From Desulfoplanes formicivorans (GTDB taxonomy: Bacteria > Desulfobacterota > Desulfovibrionia > Desulfovibrionales > Desulfomicrobiaceae), in the NCBI RefSeq assembly GCF_001748225.1, contig NZ_BDFE01000017.1:310001-374000 (forward strand): 64,000 nucleotides of DNA. Direction: 5' to 3'. Both the position numbers and the translations under genes were made by a program. The notes beneath the pieces are model-generated. The model was given only the letters and a program-made list of their open reading frames with translations. It made no database searches and was not told the DNA's origin. Below are positions 9,629 through 18,948 of this stretch, one piece after another; position 1 is the stretch's first letter; each line of letters starts with the position of its first letter.

Positions 9629-10831
9629 TTATTTGCCGTGCACCTTGTTGTAGGCCATGAGGCGAAGCCCCTGCAAACGGATGAAACCGGCCGCATCAGC
9701 CTGGTTGTAGACATCATCCTCTTCAAAGGTGGCCAGGTCCGGATTGTACAGGGAGTTGGGAGAGGTCCGGGAAAGGGGCCACACACCGCCCTTGTACAGC
9801 TTGAGGGTCACCTGGCCGGTGACGCATTCCTGGGCCTTGTCCATGAAGGCCTGCAGGGCCTCGCGTTCGGGAGAGTACCAAAAGCCATTGTAAATCATTT
9901 CCGCGTACCTGGGAATCAGGGTGTCGCGCAAATGCATGAGCTCCCGGTCCAGACAGAGTCCCTCAAGATCCTGGTGGGCCGCATGGATGATGGTGCCGCC
10001 GGGGGTCTCGTACACGCCCCTGGACTTCATGCCCACGAACCGGTTTTCCACCATATCCAGGCGGCCGATGCCGTGCTTGCCGCCCAAACGGTTCAGGTGC
10101 TTGATCAAGGAAGCCGGGCTCATGCGCTCCCCGTTCACGGCCACGGGATCACCCTGTTCAAAATCAATGGTGATGATTTCAGGCTGGTCGGGTGCTTCCT
10201 CAATGGGCACGCACAAAAGATGGCTGGCCGGGGCAGGAGCGTGGCCCGGATCTTCCAGTTCTCCGCCCTCAAAGCTCAGGTGCAGGAGGTTGCGGTCGCA
10301 GGAATAGGGTTTTTCCTTGGTCACGGGAACCGGAATGCCGTGCTCCTTGGCAAAGGCGATGAGGGCGGTTCGTGATCCCAGATCCCAATCCCTCCAGGGG
10401 GCGATGGTCACCAAGTCGGGAGCCAGGGCCATGGCCGAAAGCTCGAACCGGACCTGATCGTTTCCCTTGCCCGTTGCTCCGTGGGCAAGGGCCTGGGCCC
10501 CTTCCTTGCGGGCGATTTCAACCAGTTTCTTGGTGATGAGGGGCCGGGCAATGGAGGTGCCCAGCAGATACCGGCTTTCGTAAATGGCCCCGGACCGAAA
10601 GGCCGGAAAAATGAAATCTTTGGCAAACTCCTCCTGCAGGTCTTCGATATAGGCCTTGGAAGCGCCTGTTGCCAGGGCCTTGGCCTCCAACCCGTCAAGC
10701 TCCTCTTCCTGGCCCAGGTCTGCGGTCAGGGTAATGACCTCGCAATCATAGGTCTTCTGAATCCATTTGAGAATCACCGAGGTATCCAGACCACCGGAAT
10801 AGGCAAGAACCACTTTCTTGATATCGCTCAT
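9629..10831 (-). CDS. argG: Argininosuccinate synthase
   Basis: ATP-dependent joining of citrulline and aspartate to argininosuccinate. The 400-residue protein begins [19 protein letters not shown], which contains the PP-loop ATP pyrophosphatase motif SGGLDTS, and has the later signatures [14 protein letters not shown] and [16 protein letters not shown]. The ATG at 10831 has GGAGA at the right distance; a GTG at 10843 would overlap that site. First gene of the argG-argH operon; it is separated from the permease gene upstream by a terminator, so a promoter should lie between 10832 and 10875. Confidence 0.97.
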   Translation of the reverse strand: MSDIKKVVLAYSGGLDTSVILKWIQKTYDCEVITLTADLGQEEELDGLEAKALATGASKAYIEDLQEEFAKDFIFPAFRSGAIYESRYLLGTSIARPLITKKLVEIARKEGAQALAHGATGKGNDQVRFELSAMALAPDLVTIAPWRDWDLGSRTALIAFAKEHGIPVPVTKEKPYSCDRNLLHLSFEGGELEDPGHAPAPASHLLCVPIEEAPDQPEIITIDFEQGDPVAVNGERMSPASLIKHLNRLGGKHGIGRLDMVENRFVGMKSRGVYETPGGTIIHAAHQDLEGLCLDRELMHLRDTLIPRYAEMIYNGFWYSPEREALQAFMDKAQECVTGQVTLKLYKGGVWPLSRTSPNSLYNPDLATFEEDDVYNQADAAGFIRLQGLRLMAYNKVHGK

Positions 10832-10875
10832 ATATGTCTCCACGTGTTTGATTGATGGACAAAAGCATGGACGGA

Positions 10876-10910
10876 TAAAAAAAGGGCATGTTGGAGATTT
10901 CCGACATGCC
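10876..10910 (-). terminator. Rho-independent terminator after the NCS2 permease gene
   Basis: On the minus strand GGCATGTCGGA pairs with TCCAACATGCC (one G-U) around a 4-nt loop and is followed by CTTTTTTT. It ends the operon that begins at 18853 and insulates argG. Confidence 0.85.
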
Positions 10911-11010
10911 GTGGGTTATCCATGTGCAATGACAAGGACGATATTGCCAAGCTCATGGCGTGTCAATGCGGACCCGTGGCTCAAACCGGAGTACCACCCG
11001 GGTGATCAGG

Positions 11011-12720
11011 TCAGATGAAAAAGGAGATGTACGAATATCCCGAGATCTCCATGTGTTTGACGTCGCGGGCATACTTGGAAAACAGGACCAGTCCCAGATT
11101 ATCCAGTTCCTCGGGACCGGCCCGGAACAGGCTGTCGGGCATGACGAAATTGTTGATATCATCCATCTGGTGCCCACAGATGGCCTCGGTAAAAAGGCCT
11201 TCTTCGGTCTTGGTGATCCGGATGTTGAGCAGCCTGTCCCGGTTTTCTCCCTTACCGATCATGTAAAAAAACATTTCCTCGCAGCAGAGCATGAGGCGGA
11301 ACTTTTTCGCATCCGCTATCCCCAGCCTGGTCTGCCCGTTGTCGATCATATCCCGCAGGGCCTGAAAGCTGTCGGCATGGGCAGCAAAGACCCCCTGAAT
11401 CCGCTTCTTGGGTGCGATATAGGCCAGAGTACTCAGGATGAACGCAGTGAATCCGCCGATGGCCACGCTGTTTTCAAGCATGGGGGCAAGCTCTTCCGGA
11501 ACAAGTTCCGGAAACATGGAACCGCTTTCGGCAACCAGCCCTACCGTCAGGGAGATCCCCAGGATGAGCCCGTTCTGGGCACCAAAGGAGTTCATGGTCA
11601 CAAGGCCCAGACCGGCCTGAAACAGCAGAGCCGCAATAACCAGCAGAAATCCGCCGATGACCGGAGCGGGCATGTCCAGCACAAAGCCGCTCACCTTGGG
11701 CATGAAGGCCAGACACAAAAGAATCAGTGCTCCGAATCTCCCCACCCGGGCCGACGAAACCCCGGTCATCTCGATGATGGGAATGTTGTCGCAATAAATG
11801 GAAGGCACGGCCGTACCAAAAAGCGCGGCCATGATCTTGCTGAGTCCGTCACAGTACAATCCCCCCTGAATCCGGTCATAGGAAACCCGCCTGAAATCCC
11901 TGGTGGAGACCTGCTGAACAAGCATCAGGTTTCCCGTGTTTTCAATGACACTGGCCAGCATGGCCATGCAAAAGGCCAGAAACAGGGGCAGATGAGCGCT
12001 GGAAAATCCCATGTCCATACCTGGCCAGGCACATTCCGGCAGGCCGATCCACGGCGCGTGGGCAGAATGCTTGAGTTCCAGAAGCCCCACACAGGCTGCG
12101 GCCACATACCCGCTTCCCAAACCGATAAGGGGACTCCACATGCGCATGGCTCCCTTGCCAAAAAGCATGAGCACCACAAGCACGGCCACGGTCAGCCCGC
12201 CCACCATGAAGCGGGAGGAAACAACCGATCGGGCAAGACCAGCCTCCCCTGTCCAGAGATCCATGGCCAGGGGAATGAGGGAGACCGCCACCAGCAGGAT
12301 GACCACCCCGCCCACGGCCGGGGTAATGATGTGGCGGAAAAACCTGATAAAATAGGTGTACAAAAAAACCACCGGAACGCTCAACAGGGACATCCAGGCC
12401 AGAAGTCCCATCCCTCCCATGTGCACGGCGTCAACGGAACAGGCAAGAAACGCGCTGTACGATCCCGTGAACAAAATGGCTCCGGCCCCGAATCCCCGCT
12501 TGTGCCATGATTGCAGATAGGTGAACAGGGCCGCAATGAGAATGATCCCGAAGGTGGCGAACCTGAGGGTTTCAGGGGGGACATTGCCCACCTTGCCCAA
12601 TATGTTGGGCACAAAAATAACGGCATCAAAAATGAGCAGAACATGGGTGCCTGCCAGAACAAAAGACTGGAAAAAGGGCGGTTCTTCTTCCACGTCATAA
12701 CGAAGACGGTTCTCGGCCAT
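11011..12720 (-). CDS. NCS2 family nucleobase permease fused to an HATPase-like C-terminal domain
   Basis: The 569-residue protein has about twelve hydrophobic helices in residues 15-430, with NCS2 (xanthine/uracil permease) signatures: HVLLIFDAVIFVPNIL early, and GTAVPSIYCDNIPIIEMTGV where family members have the GTP..T..ENIG..TGV loop. Plain NCS2 permeases end near 430-460. Here a soluble tail of about 120 residues follows, with an RsbW/HATPase_c_2-like pattern (LMLCCEEMFFYMIGKG as an N-box-like helix, LGLVLFSKYARDVKHM as a G2-like segment), though catalytic residues are weak. The start is the ATG at 12720. Purine or pyrimidine uptake is inferred from family only. Confidence 0.8.
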   Translation of the reverse strand: MAENRLRYDVEEEPPFFQSFVLAGTHVLLIFDAVIFVPNILGKVGNVPPETLRFATFGIILIAALFTYLQSWHKRGFGAGAILFTGSYSAFLACSVDAVHMGGMGLLAWMSLLSVPVVFLYTYFIRFFRHIITPAVGGVVILLVAVSLIPLAMDLWTGEAGLARSVVSSRFMVGGLTVAVLVVLMLFGKGAMRMWSPLIGLGSGYVAAACVGLLELKHSAHAPWIGLPECAWPGMDMGFSSAHLPLFLAFCMAMLASVIENTGNLMLVQQVSTRDFRRVSYDRIQGGLYCDGLSKIMAALFGTAVPSIYCDNIPIIEMTGVSSARVGRFGALILLCLAFMPKVSGFVLDMPAPVIGGFLLVIAALLFQAGLGLVTMNSFGAQNGLILGISLTVGLVAESGSMFPELVPEELAPMLENSVAIGGFTAFILSTLAYIAPKKRIQGVFAAHADSFQALRDMIDNGQTRLGIADAKKFRLMLCCEEMFFYMIGKGENRDRLLNIRITKTEEGLFTEAICGHQMDDINNFVMPDSLFRAGPEELDNLGLVLFSKYARDVKHMEISGYSYISFFI

Positions 12721-12767
12721 ACCTTTTTCAACCTCGCACAATACGCTGATTCACCCTCAACAAGCCG

Positions 12768-13913
12768 TCATACCCGGTCCAGAAAATCCAGGTCCCTGCT
12801 CTGGGAATTCTTGGTTCCCACGCAGAGCACTTCAATACCCCCGGCCGGCTTGTGCCGGAAATAAAGGCGTCCGTTATACCCAAAGGCAACTTCCAACACC
12901 TTGGTCTTACGTCCCTTGCCGAAAACCTTCCTTTTGACGCTCACCAGCGAGGGATCCGTGTTCAGCTGGAGAATGACCTCCTCGGCCTTGAGGCGCATAT
13001 CCTCGCCCAGATCGGTGATCCCCTGAATGGTTCGCTCGTGGATATCCAGATTCTTGTACAGAACCCGCATGCGCTTTTCCAGGTTGTCCGCTCCCCTGGC
13101 CTTGCGGGCCTGGCGACGGGTCGGTTTGGTGTTCAGCTCGTTGATCTGCTCCCTGAGCTTGTCGATTTCCGCACGCTGGATCTCCTGACGCAAACGGGTC
13201 TTTTCCAGCTGCGCTTCCAGGGACTCGATCTCGTCGAGCATGTCGTCTTCATTGGCCGAGGCCTGCTGCCGCTCCTGCACCAGTTCATTTCGGACCCGGT
13301 CCACCTTGGATTCGAGCTTTTCCTTGAGACCGTCGAGCTCCTCGATGCGTTCGGCAAACCGGCGCTCCTGCTCGCGAAGCTCCCTGATCCTGGAATCCTT
13401 TTCCTCTTCTTCCCGCAGGGCCCGGGCAAGGCCCCTTCGATACCCCACAAACAGGACAATGATATCCACGACCACGTACAGGCCAAGCAGGGCAAGACCG
13501 GCCGGTGAACCAGGAGACAGGGAAAGGCTGACACTCAGGCCAAGCCCCTTGTTGAGCAGCTCGTAGTTTTCCTGGGCAATAGCAAGGGTGTCATCCGGAC
13601 CGATCCCGGCCTGGCTGTCAAAGGAGGCCGGATAGATGATTTCATTGTCCTTGGTGGTGACCAGTACATTGGGCTTCACACCCCAATACTGGGCGCTGCT
13701 TTTGGCAAAATAGGCGTTGATGTTCCTGTTGACCGCATCACGCAGTCGCTCCTTGCCCTGAAGCAGCTCCGTGGTATCGCCCAGATAGATATTGGACAGA
13801 TCCGTGGAATACTTTTTCTCCAGCCCCGAAGACACGCCCTGCAGCGAACCGATGTACAATAACGGCGGCAGCAGGATGCACACAATGAGCAACCTGAACG
13901 GAAAATACTTCAT
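12768..13913 (-). CDS. Membrane-anchored coiled-coil protein with RelE-like C-terminal domain
   Basis: Unrecognised 381-residue protein. Residues 6-25 are a transmembrane helix or signal anchor. Residues 26-135 look like a small extracytoplasmic sensor region (VLVTTKDNEIIYPASFDS resembles Cache-type strands). Residues 136-158 form a second helix, and 165-275 are a long Glu/Arg-rich coiled coil. The last 60 residues (LEVAFGYNGRLYFRHKPAGGIEVLCVGTK) resemble the beta core of RelE/ParE toxins. The ATG at 13913 has GGAGG five bases upstream; the GTG at 13925 would overlap that site. It sits 47 nt ahead of the permease gene, probably in one operon. Confidence 0.6.
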   Translation of the reverse strand: MKYFPFRLLIVCILLPPLLYIGSLQGVSSGLEKKYSTDLSNIYLGDTTELLQGKERLRDAVNRNINAYFAKSSAQYWGVKPNVLVTTKDNEIIYPASFDSQAGIGPDDTLAIAQENYELLNKGLGLSVSLSLSPGSPAGLALLGLYVVVDIIVLFVGYRRGLARALREEEEKDSRIRELREQERRFAERIEELDGLKEKLESKVDRVRNELVQERQQASANEDDMLDEIESLEAQLEKTRLRQEIQRAEIDKLREQINELNTKPTRRQARKARGADNLEKRMRVLYKNLDIHERTIQGITDLGEDMRLKAEEVILQLNTDPSLVSVKRKVFGKGRKTKVLEVAFGYNGRLYFRHKPAGGIEVLCVGTKNSQSRDLDFLDRV

Positions 13914-13994
13914 CCATGCCTCCACACGGACAGATCCGTCCGGGTTCCCAGGGCGGCATGCCGGGCACGATCACGTTCTGAAACAGGGCATACA

Positions 13995-15800
13995 CTAGTC
14001 ATCAGACGGATCCTCCGTACGGCCGACCGCGCCATCCTCGCTGAGGCGGTTCAGAAGCTCCAGGGCATGCTCCTGCCCCTTGAAGGTGGCATTGCCTTCC
14101 AGCGCACGGGTCAAAAACCGGGCGGCCTCGTCCGCATTGCCCTGCTGCCAGTGGGCAAGGCCCAAATGGTAGAGAAAGACCGGGTTGTCCGCATCCCCTG
14201 CCGCACTGCGGGCAAGATAGGGCAGTGCCAACCGGGATTCGCCCCGCTTGAGATGGATAAGCCCCACCGTGTCCAGAACCTGGGGGTCATCAGGCATCTG
14301 CCTGAGGGCCATGGAGGCCAGCTCAAGGGCCCTGTCCAGGTCGCGGCCCTGCCTCATGAGGACATAGGCAAGGTTGTTGGCGGCCGGACCGTAGTGGCTG
14401 TTGATGCTCAATGCCTGCCGGTAATACCGGGCGGCCTCGTTGAGATCTCCCCGTCTATCGGCCAGATTGCCCAGAAGCAGGATGGCCTCCAGATTGGCCG
14501 GATCCTGTTGCAGCACAACCATGGCCTGGGCCCGGGCCCGGGAGGTTTCCCCCGCATCGTACAGGGTTCTGGCCAGGCCCACTCGTGCCGCCATAAATCG
14601 CGGCCAGACCTTGACGGCCTGTTCAAGGGTCTGGGCGGCAGGGATGTACTGCTTCAAGGCCAGCAGACTCATGCCCTTGAGATACTGGACCTTGGGAAGG
14701 TTCTTGCCCTGGTCCAGAAGCTCCTGGGCAAGGGCCAATGCGGTAGTGAAATCACCTTTTTTCAGGGCCAGTTCTGTTTGCAGAATGCGCGAGGGCAAAA
14801 ACGAGGGATTGGCATCAAGGGCCATGAGCACATAGTGCTCCGCCTGGTCCAGCTTGCCGGCATGGGCATAAAAGCGGGAAACCGTATCCAGAACCTGCAC
14901 ATTGTCCGGGGCCATTTCCAGGGCCTGCTCATAGATCTGACAAGCCTGGTGCTCCTTGCCGGTCAGGTCATAGAATCGGGCCAGGTGCATGAGGGGGCGA
15001 ACCTGACCGGGAGACAGCTTGATCGCCTCCCTGTAGGCCGACTCGGCCATGGCCATCTGCCCGATGCGAAAATAAAAGGCCCCCAAAATTTCCTGCAGCC
15101 TGGGATTGCCCGGATCGTGCTGCAGGGCATCCAAAAGCACTCCCTTGGCGTCAGCGATCTTCTTGATGCTCAGATAACGATCAACCAGGGCCAGTTTGAG
15201 ATCCAGGGCGTTGGGATTGTTGCTGATGGCCGTGTGGAGAACAGGAATGATCTCGCCGGTTTCGCCCAGCAGAACCTGGGTTTTCACCAGGGCGAGGTAG
15301 GCCCGCACCTGGGAGGGATCAAGTTCGATGATTTTGCTGAAGAGCGCCTTGGCCTGGGGCAGGGCCTTTTGCTGGGCCATGAGGGATCCCTTGAGGAACA
15401 GGGCCTCGATGTTCTGGGGATCCCGGGCCAGGACCCCATCCAGGATGTTCAGGGCCTCGGGCAGGTTTCTTCCCAGCATGTGAAAGGTGGCCAGGCGAAG
15501 CTGGACATCCAGGTCAGCAGGATCAATGGCCGCGGCCCGGGTAAAGCTGTCAAAGGCCTGTTTCAGGGCGCCCCGCCGCATCTGGACAATGCCCAGCTGC
15601 ACATAGGCATCCTTGTAGCGGTCATCCAGGGCAATGGCCTGCAAAAAGGCCTTTTCCGCGTCGGCAAATTCTCCATTGACCAAGAACTCGTTGCCCTGGT
15701 TGAAATAGAAGGTCTTTTCCTCTTCTTCCCGGGAGCAGGCCGTCACCAGCAGGCTGACGCCCAGCAAACAGACAGCTACCCATGTTTTTCTGGAATTCAT
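13995..15800 (-). CDS. TPR-repeat lipoprotein
   Basis: The 601-residue protein has a lipoprotein signal (lipobox LVTAC, Cys22) followed almost entirely by tetratricopeptide repeats, about fifteen by eye, with the usual 34-residue spacing (for example AYVQLGIVQMRRGALKQAFDSF). Architecture and length recall TPR lipoproteins of export and assembly systems such as PrsT, but no PEP-CTERM genes are nearby. The ATG at 15800 with GGAG upstream is chosen because it begins the signal peptide; the 36-residue extension before it is not signal-like. Likely a periplasmic scaffold. Confidence 0.8.
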   Translation of the reverse strand: MNSRKTWVAVCLLGVSLLVTACSREEEEKTFYFNQGNEFLVNGEFADAEKAFLQAIALDDRYKDAYVQLGIVQMRRGALKQAFDSFTRAAAIDPADLDVQLRLATFHMLGRNLPEALNILDGVLARDPQNIEALFLKGSLMAQQKALPQAKALFSKIIELDPSQVRAYLALVKTQVLLGETGEIIPVLHTAISNNPNALDLKLALVDRYLSIKKIADAKGVLLDALQHDPGNPRLQEILGAFYFRIGQMAMAESAYREAIKLSPGQVRPLMHLARFYDLTGKEHQACQIYEQALEMAPDNVQVLDTVSRFYAHAGKLDQAEHYVLMALDANPSFLPSRILQTELALKKGDFTTALALAQELLDQGKNLPKVQYLKGMSLLALKQYIPAAQTLEQAVKVWPRFMAARVGLARTLYDAGETSRARAQAMVVLQQDPANLEAILLLGNLADRRGDLNEAARYYRQALSINSHYGPAANNLAYVLMRQGRDLDRALELASMALRQMPDDPQVLDTVGLIHLKRGESRLALPYLARSAAGDADNPVFLYHLGLAHWQQGNADEAARFLTRALEGNATFKGQEHALELLNRLSEDGAVGRTEDPSDD

Positions 15801-15932
15801 GATTTCTCCGCAAACTTCACCAACGGTGGAGATGAACAAGACTTGCCCTATGATGAGGTGAGTACACGATGTGATTGAACAGAACCGGCATCTTCGGGGA
15901 TGCAACAACCGCGCCCAACAGGTACCGGATTG

Positions 15933-16931
15933 CTACTGGTGGCCCAAGAGAAAGGCAATCCAGCAATCCGTTTCCATGGCCCCGAAATACTTGGAAAGAT
16001 CCACCCCTTTGAGACATTGCTCCAATGCTTCCCGGGTGTAGGGAATATCCGTGAGCAGGGTTTCCAGATCCAGGATTTCGCCATGACCGAAAAAATCTCC
16101 AAAAATTTTCACACCGGTCATGACCCCTTTGGCCACCTGGATGCGCACATCAATGATGCCAATGGGAAATCGTTTTCTTCTCTTGACGTTGTATCGGGGA
16201 GATTTGCCGAAATTCCATTCCCAGCTGTCATACTTGGTCCGGGCCAGTTCATGGACCTCGGCCCACTGGTTCGCGTCCAGCTCGCGGGTCCGGATGTCGC
16301 CGTACGGGGCAAACACGGTTTCAAGGAGCCGGTTTCTGAAGGTCTCCATGTCCACGGGCCGGGGGGCGCATTCCCTGATGTTGGTCACCCGGCTGCGCAC
16401 GGACTTGAGGGCCTTGGAAGTGATCTTGTCATCGCTCACATGCAGGGCCTTGACCAGGGTGGACATGTCCGAATCAAAGAGCAGGGTTCCATGGCTGAGC
16501 ATGGCGGTTCGAGTGGCATACTGGGCGTTGCCGGAAATCTTCTTGCCCGCAACAACAATATCGTTGCGCCCGGTGAGCTCGGCATCCACGCCCATGCCGG
16601 CCAGCACCCGGATGACCGGTTGGGTGAATTTGCGAAAATTCAGAAGATTTTCCCGGGCATACCGGGTCATGAAGCTGAAATTGAGATTGCCGTGATCGTG
16701 GTACACGGCCCCGCCCCCGGAATTCCTGCGCACCACGTGAATGTTGTTGGCTTCCACGAACTCCGGATTGATCTCTTCCACGGTGTTCTGAAACCGCCCC
16801 ACAATGATGGAAGGGTCATTCACGTAGAACAGGAGATAGTCGTGGGAGGGGTCAAAACGCTTCAGGCAATATTCTTCCAATGCCAGGTTGATGCGGGGAT
16901 CGGTGATGTTGTTGTTGGGGATGAAATACAT
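15933..16931 (-). CDS. lplA: Lipoate--protein ligase A
   Basis: Attaches lipoate to acceptor domains through lipoyl-AMP. The 332-residue protein has the BPL/LplA fold landmarks: ALEEYCLKRF, the lipoate-binding RRNSGGGAVYHDHGNLNFSF motif (RR.SGGG.V.HD.GN), and GNDIVVAGKKISGNAQ with the catalytic Lys. A C-terminal accessory domain follows (WNFGKSPRYNVKRRKRF). It starts 18 nt after the AI-2E family gene, in the same operon. In a sulfate reducer the acceptor is probably glycine-cleavage H protein. Confidence 0.9.
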   Translation of the reverse strand: MYFIPNNNITDPRINLALEEYCLKRFDPSHDYLLFYVNDPSIIVGRFQNTVEEINPEFVEANNIHVVRRNSGGGAVYHDHGNLNFSFMTRYARENLLNFRKFTQPVIRVLAGMGVDAELTGRNDIVVAGKKISGNAQYATRTAMLSHGTLLFDSDMSTLVKALHVSDDKITSKALKSVRSRVTNIRECAPRPVDMETFRNRLLETVFAPYGDIRTRELDANQWAEVHELARTKYDSWEWNFGKSPRYNVKRRKRFPIGIIDVRIQVAKGVMTGVKIFGDFFGHGEILDLETLLTDIPYTREALEQCLKGVDLSKYFGAMETDCWIAFLLGHQ

Positions 16932-16949
16932 GAAGATGATCCTGAAAAA

Positions 16950-18092
16950 TCAGTCGTCCCTGGGGGATTCCGGTTCCTGCCCGGACACCAGACGACACTG
17001 GTTGTTGATGATGCGCTTGTAATAGGCAAGGAGCATGCAGGTTACAGGCAGGGCAATGACCAGGCCGAGAAAACCGAGGAGCTTGCCCCAGATGGACAGG
17101 GAGAGCAGAATCATGGCCGGGGACAACCCCATGACCCGGCCCATGATCCTGGGAACCAGAACCATGTCCTGAAGGGCCTGGATGACCAGAAACACCAGTC
17201 CTGTCAGACCGAACACAAGCAGAAAGCTGCTTCCTGTTTCAAGGGCGTGCACACTGGCCAGAAACAGGGCCGGCAACAGCCCGATGACCTGCAGATAGGG
17301 CACCATGTTCAGCAGACCCATGAACAGACCCAGAAGGATGCCCATGGGCAGGCCGATCAGGGTGAATCCAATGGAAAAAAGAACGCCCACAATGGCGGCA
17401 ACACCGGCCTGGGCCCTGAAATACCGGCTCATGCCCTGATCAAAATCCCGGAGAAACGCGGTCACGGGCTCGCGCCACGAGGCAGGCAGAAGCTCGCGTC
17501 CACTGTCCCGAAACCGCTGAAAATCCAGCAGCAGGAACACCAGGTACATGAGGATGAACACCAGCCCCACCACCCAGAGCACAAAATTGGCTGTTCCGGC
17601 GAGGATGTTCCACAAACCGGGCACCAACCGTTGCCCTAGAGAACGCAGAAGCGTCAAGACGTTATCCGTCTGAAAAAAGGAGCGCACCTCGGGCCGGGCC
17701 AATTGCTCCTTGATCCACAGCCAGATGTCCGGGGGCAGGCGCCTGGACGCCTGCTCGGCAAATCCCGAATTGTTGACCAGGTCGGAAACCAGGGACCCCA
17801 TGTGGGCCATTTCACGACCGATAAGGGGGACAATCAGCCAGAGCAGGCCGATGCACACAACCGAGGAACCCAGCAGGGTCAGCCAGACCGCCAGGGCCCG
17901 GGACCTGACCCGCTGCTGCACCCAGGTGACCAGGGGATGGAGCATGTAGGCCAGAAGAACGGCCACGGCAAAGGGAAGAATCACATCGCTCAGGTACCCG
18001 AGGAGCATGACTGCGCCCCAGGCAAGGCCAACGGCCAGGGCCAGACGGACCACCCGGTCCAGGGTATAGGGACGGTCTCCAAAAAGGTTCAT
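16950..18092 (-). CDS. AI-2E family transporter (PerM/UPF0118)
   Basis: The 380-residue membrane protein has about eight transmembrane helices and the family signature segments: PFAVAVLLAYMLHPLV near the N-terminus, the amphipathic soluble region around 100-190, and the C-terminal LVFLVIQALQDMVLVPRIMGRVMGLSPAMILLSLSIWG-type motif (QQ.e...l.P.i.g). Family members export small molecules or ions; the substrate is not predictable here. The start at 18092 overlaps the stop of the preceding gene (ATGA). The longer frame to 18224 lies inside that gene and is rejected. Confidence 0.85.
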   Translation of the reverse strand: MNLFGDRPYTLDRVVRLALAVGLAWGAVMLLGYLSDVILPFAVAVLLAYMLHPLVTWVQQRVRSRALAVWLTLLGSSVVCIGLLWLIVPLIGREMAHMGSLVSDLVNNSGFAEQASRRLPPDIWLWIKEQLARPEVRSFFQTDNVLTLLRSLGQRLVPGLWNILAGTANFVLWVVGLVFILMYLVFLLLDFQRFRDSGRELLPASWREPVTAFLRDFDQGMSRYFRAQAGVAAIVGVLFSIGFTLIGLPMGILLGLFMGLLNMVPYLQVIGLLPALFLASVHALETGSSFLLVFGLTGLVFLVIQALQDMVLVPRIMGRVMGLSPAMILLSLSIWGKLLGFLGLVIALPVTCMLLAYYKRIINNQCRLVSGQEPESPRDD

Positions 18093-18853
18093 GAGGGTTC
18101 GATTTGGTGCAGGATGGTGAGAATGCGTGATTTGTCGTGCTTGTACATGTCCAGGCAAAAGGATTTGACAGTTTTTTTCACTCCCTGGGGCGCGGGAAGT
18201 TCGGGAAAATCCAGCAGACCGCATTGGGAAAGATCAAGGGGCTCAAAGGCCAGTTCGGCATCCAGATTGTACACCACTCCGGCGCCGGTGATCTTTTCCT
18301 TTTCCACCTCGTCCCCCCGGAACTGCTTGGCAAATTGCAGCACCTGCGAGGCCTGGTGATTGTTGTTCAGGTCCTTGATCCGCTCATTGATGCGCTCCGC
18401 CCAGGTGGTCAGGGTCGTCAAACAGATGGTTCTCTTTTTCCCGCCAGGCCGGGAAGGATCGTCATAGTGGCGGCCGTGCAGATAGGTGTCCACGGCCTGG
18501 AACAGCTCCTGATACACCTTGTACACGGTTTTCCAGTACCGTGTTCCGGCAAGCAGACCCGGACCGGGACGCATGTCCTTGTGCAGTCGGCTTCCGTTCA
18601 GAGGACTTTGCCCGGTCAGATCAACCCCGATGGCCCTATAGAACGCTTCCACCCGGTCTCCTTCCAGCAGCAGGAACCCCAGACCATGCCCCCAGGCAAC
18701 AACCTCCTGGCCTATATGCTCAAGTTCCCGGCACTTTTGATGAAACACGGTGATCTCGTCTTCAAGACGCTTGCGCGCCCCGAAAAAGGTGTCAGCGGCT
18801 TCCACCAGACCTTCCTCAACCAGGGCGTCGGCATAATCCGAAAGAGTGCTCAT
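18089..18853 (-). CDS. Hypothetical protein, 254 aa, first gene of a six-gene operon
   Basis: Soluble and mostly alpha-helical, with no domain I recognise. It has an N-terminal helical half (residues 1-80) and a middle region with KKRTICLTTLTTWAERINERIKDLNNNHQ. The ATG at 18853 is preceded by AGGAGG with good spacing. A longer frame to 18961 would translate through a strong three-way RNA fold at 18884-18948 and is rejected. It overlaps the AI-2E family gene by 4 nt. Confidence 0.65.
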   Translation of the reverse strand: MSTLSDYADALVEEGLVEAADTFFGARKRLEDEITVFHQKCRELEHIGQEVVAWGHGLGFLLLEGDRVEAFYRAIGVDLTGQSPLNGSRLHKDMRPGPGLLAGTRYWKTVYKVYQELFQAVDTYLHGRHYDDPSRPGGKKRTICLTTLTTWAERINERIKDLNNNHQASQVLQFAKQFRGDEVEKEKITGAGVVYNLDAELAFEPLDLSQCGLLDFPELPAPQGVKKTVKSFCLDMYKHDKSRILTILHQIEPS

Positions 18854-18883
18854 CCTCGTCCTCCTGTGGTCCCCAGGGCACCA

Positions 18884-18948
18884 ACGCTGGCGTGTTCCGG
18901 ACTGCCTGATCCCGGGCAGTAAAGGCCCTGATGCCTTTGTGCCAGCGT
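18884..18948 (-). ncRNA. Candidate structured 5' UTR RNA with a three-way junction
   Basis: ACGCTGGC (18884-18891) pairs with GCCAGCGT (18941-18948), extended inward by two G-U pairs. Inside lie two adjacent perfect 6-bp hairpins with no gap: ACTGCC/GGCAGT (18901-18920, 8-nt loop) and AAAGGC/GCCTTT (18921-18938, 6-nt loop). On the minus strand this ends 30 nt before the start codon at 18853, the placement of a cis-regulatory RNA. No known riboswitch core was recognised. Confidence 0.45.

Noticed and set aside
14067-15878. Long open frame on the + strand opposite the TPR lipoprotein gene
   Set aside because: It mirrors the GC-rich codon structure of the real gene, has low-complexity Gly/Gln/His-rich content and no ribosome site. 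The same applies to the long frames opposite glyS (46813-48858), mfd (55382-57370) and the NCS2 permease (10960-12510).
18884-18948. Purine riboswitch reading of the three-way junction
   Set aside because: The stem order fits, and a nucleobase permease lies in the operon, but the invariant junction and loop-loop bases of the purine class are absent.
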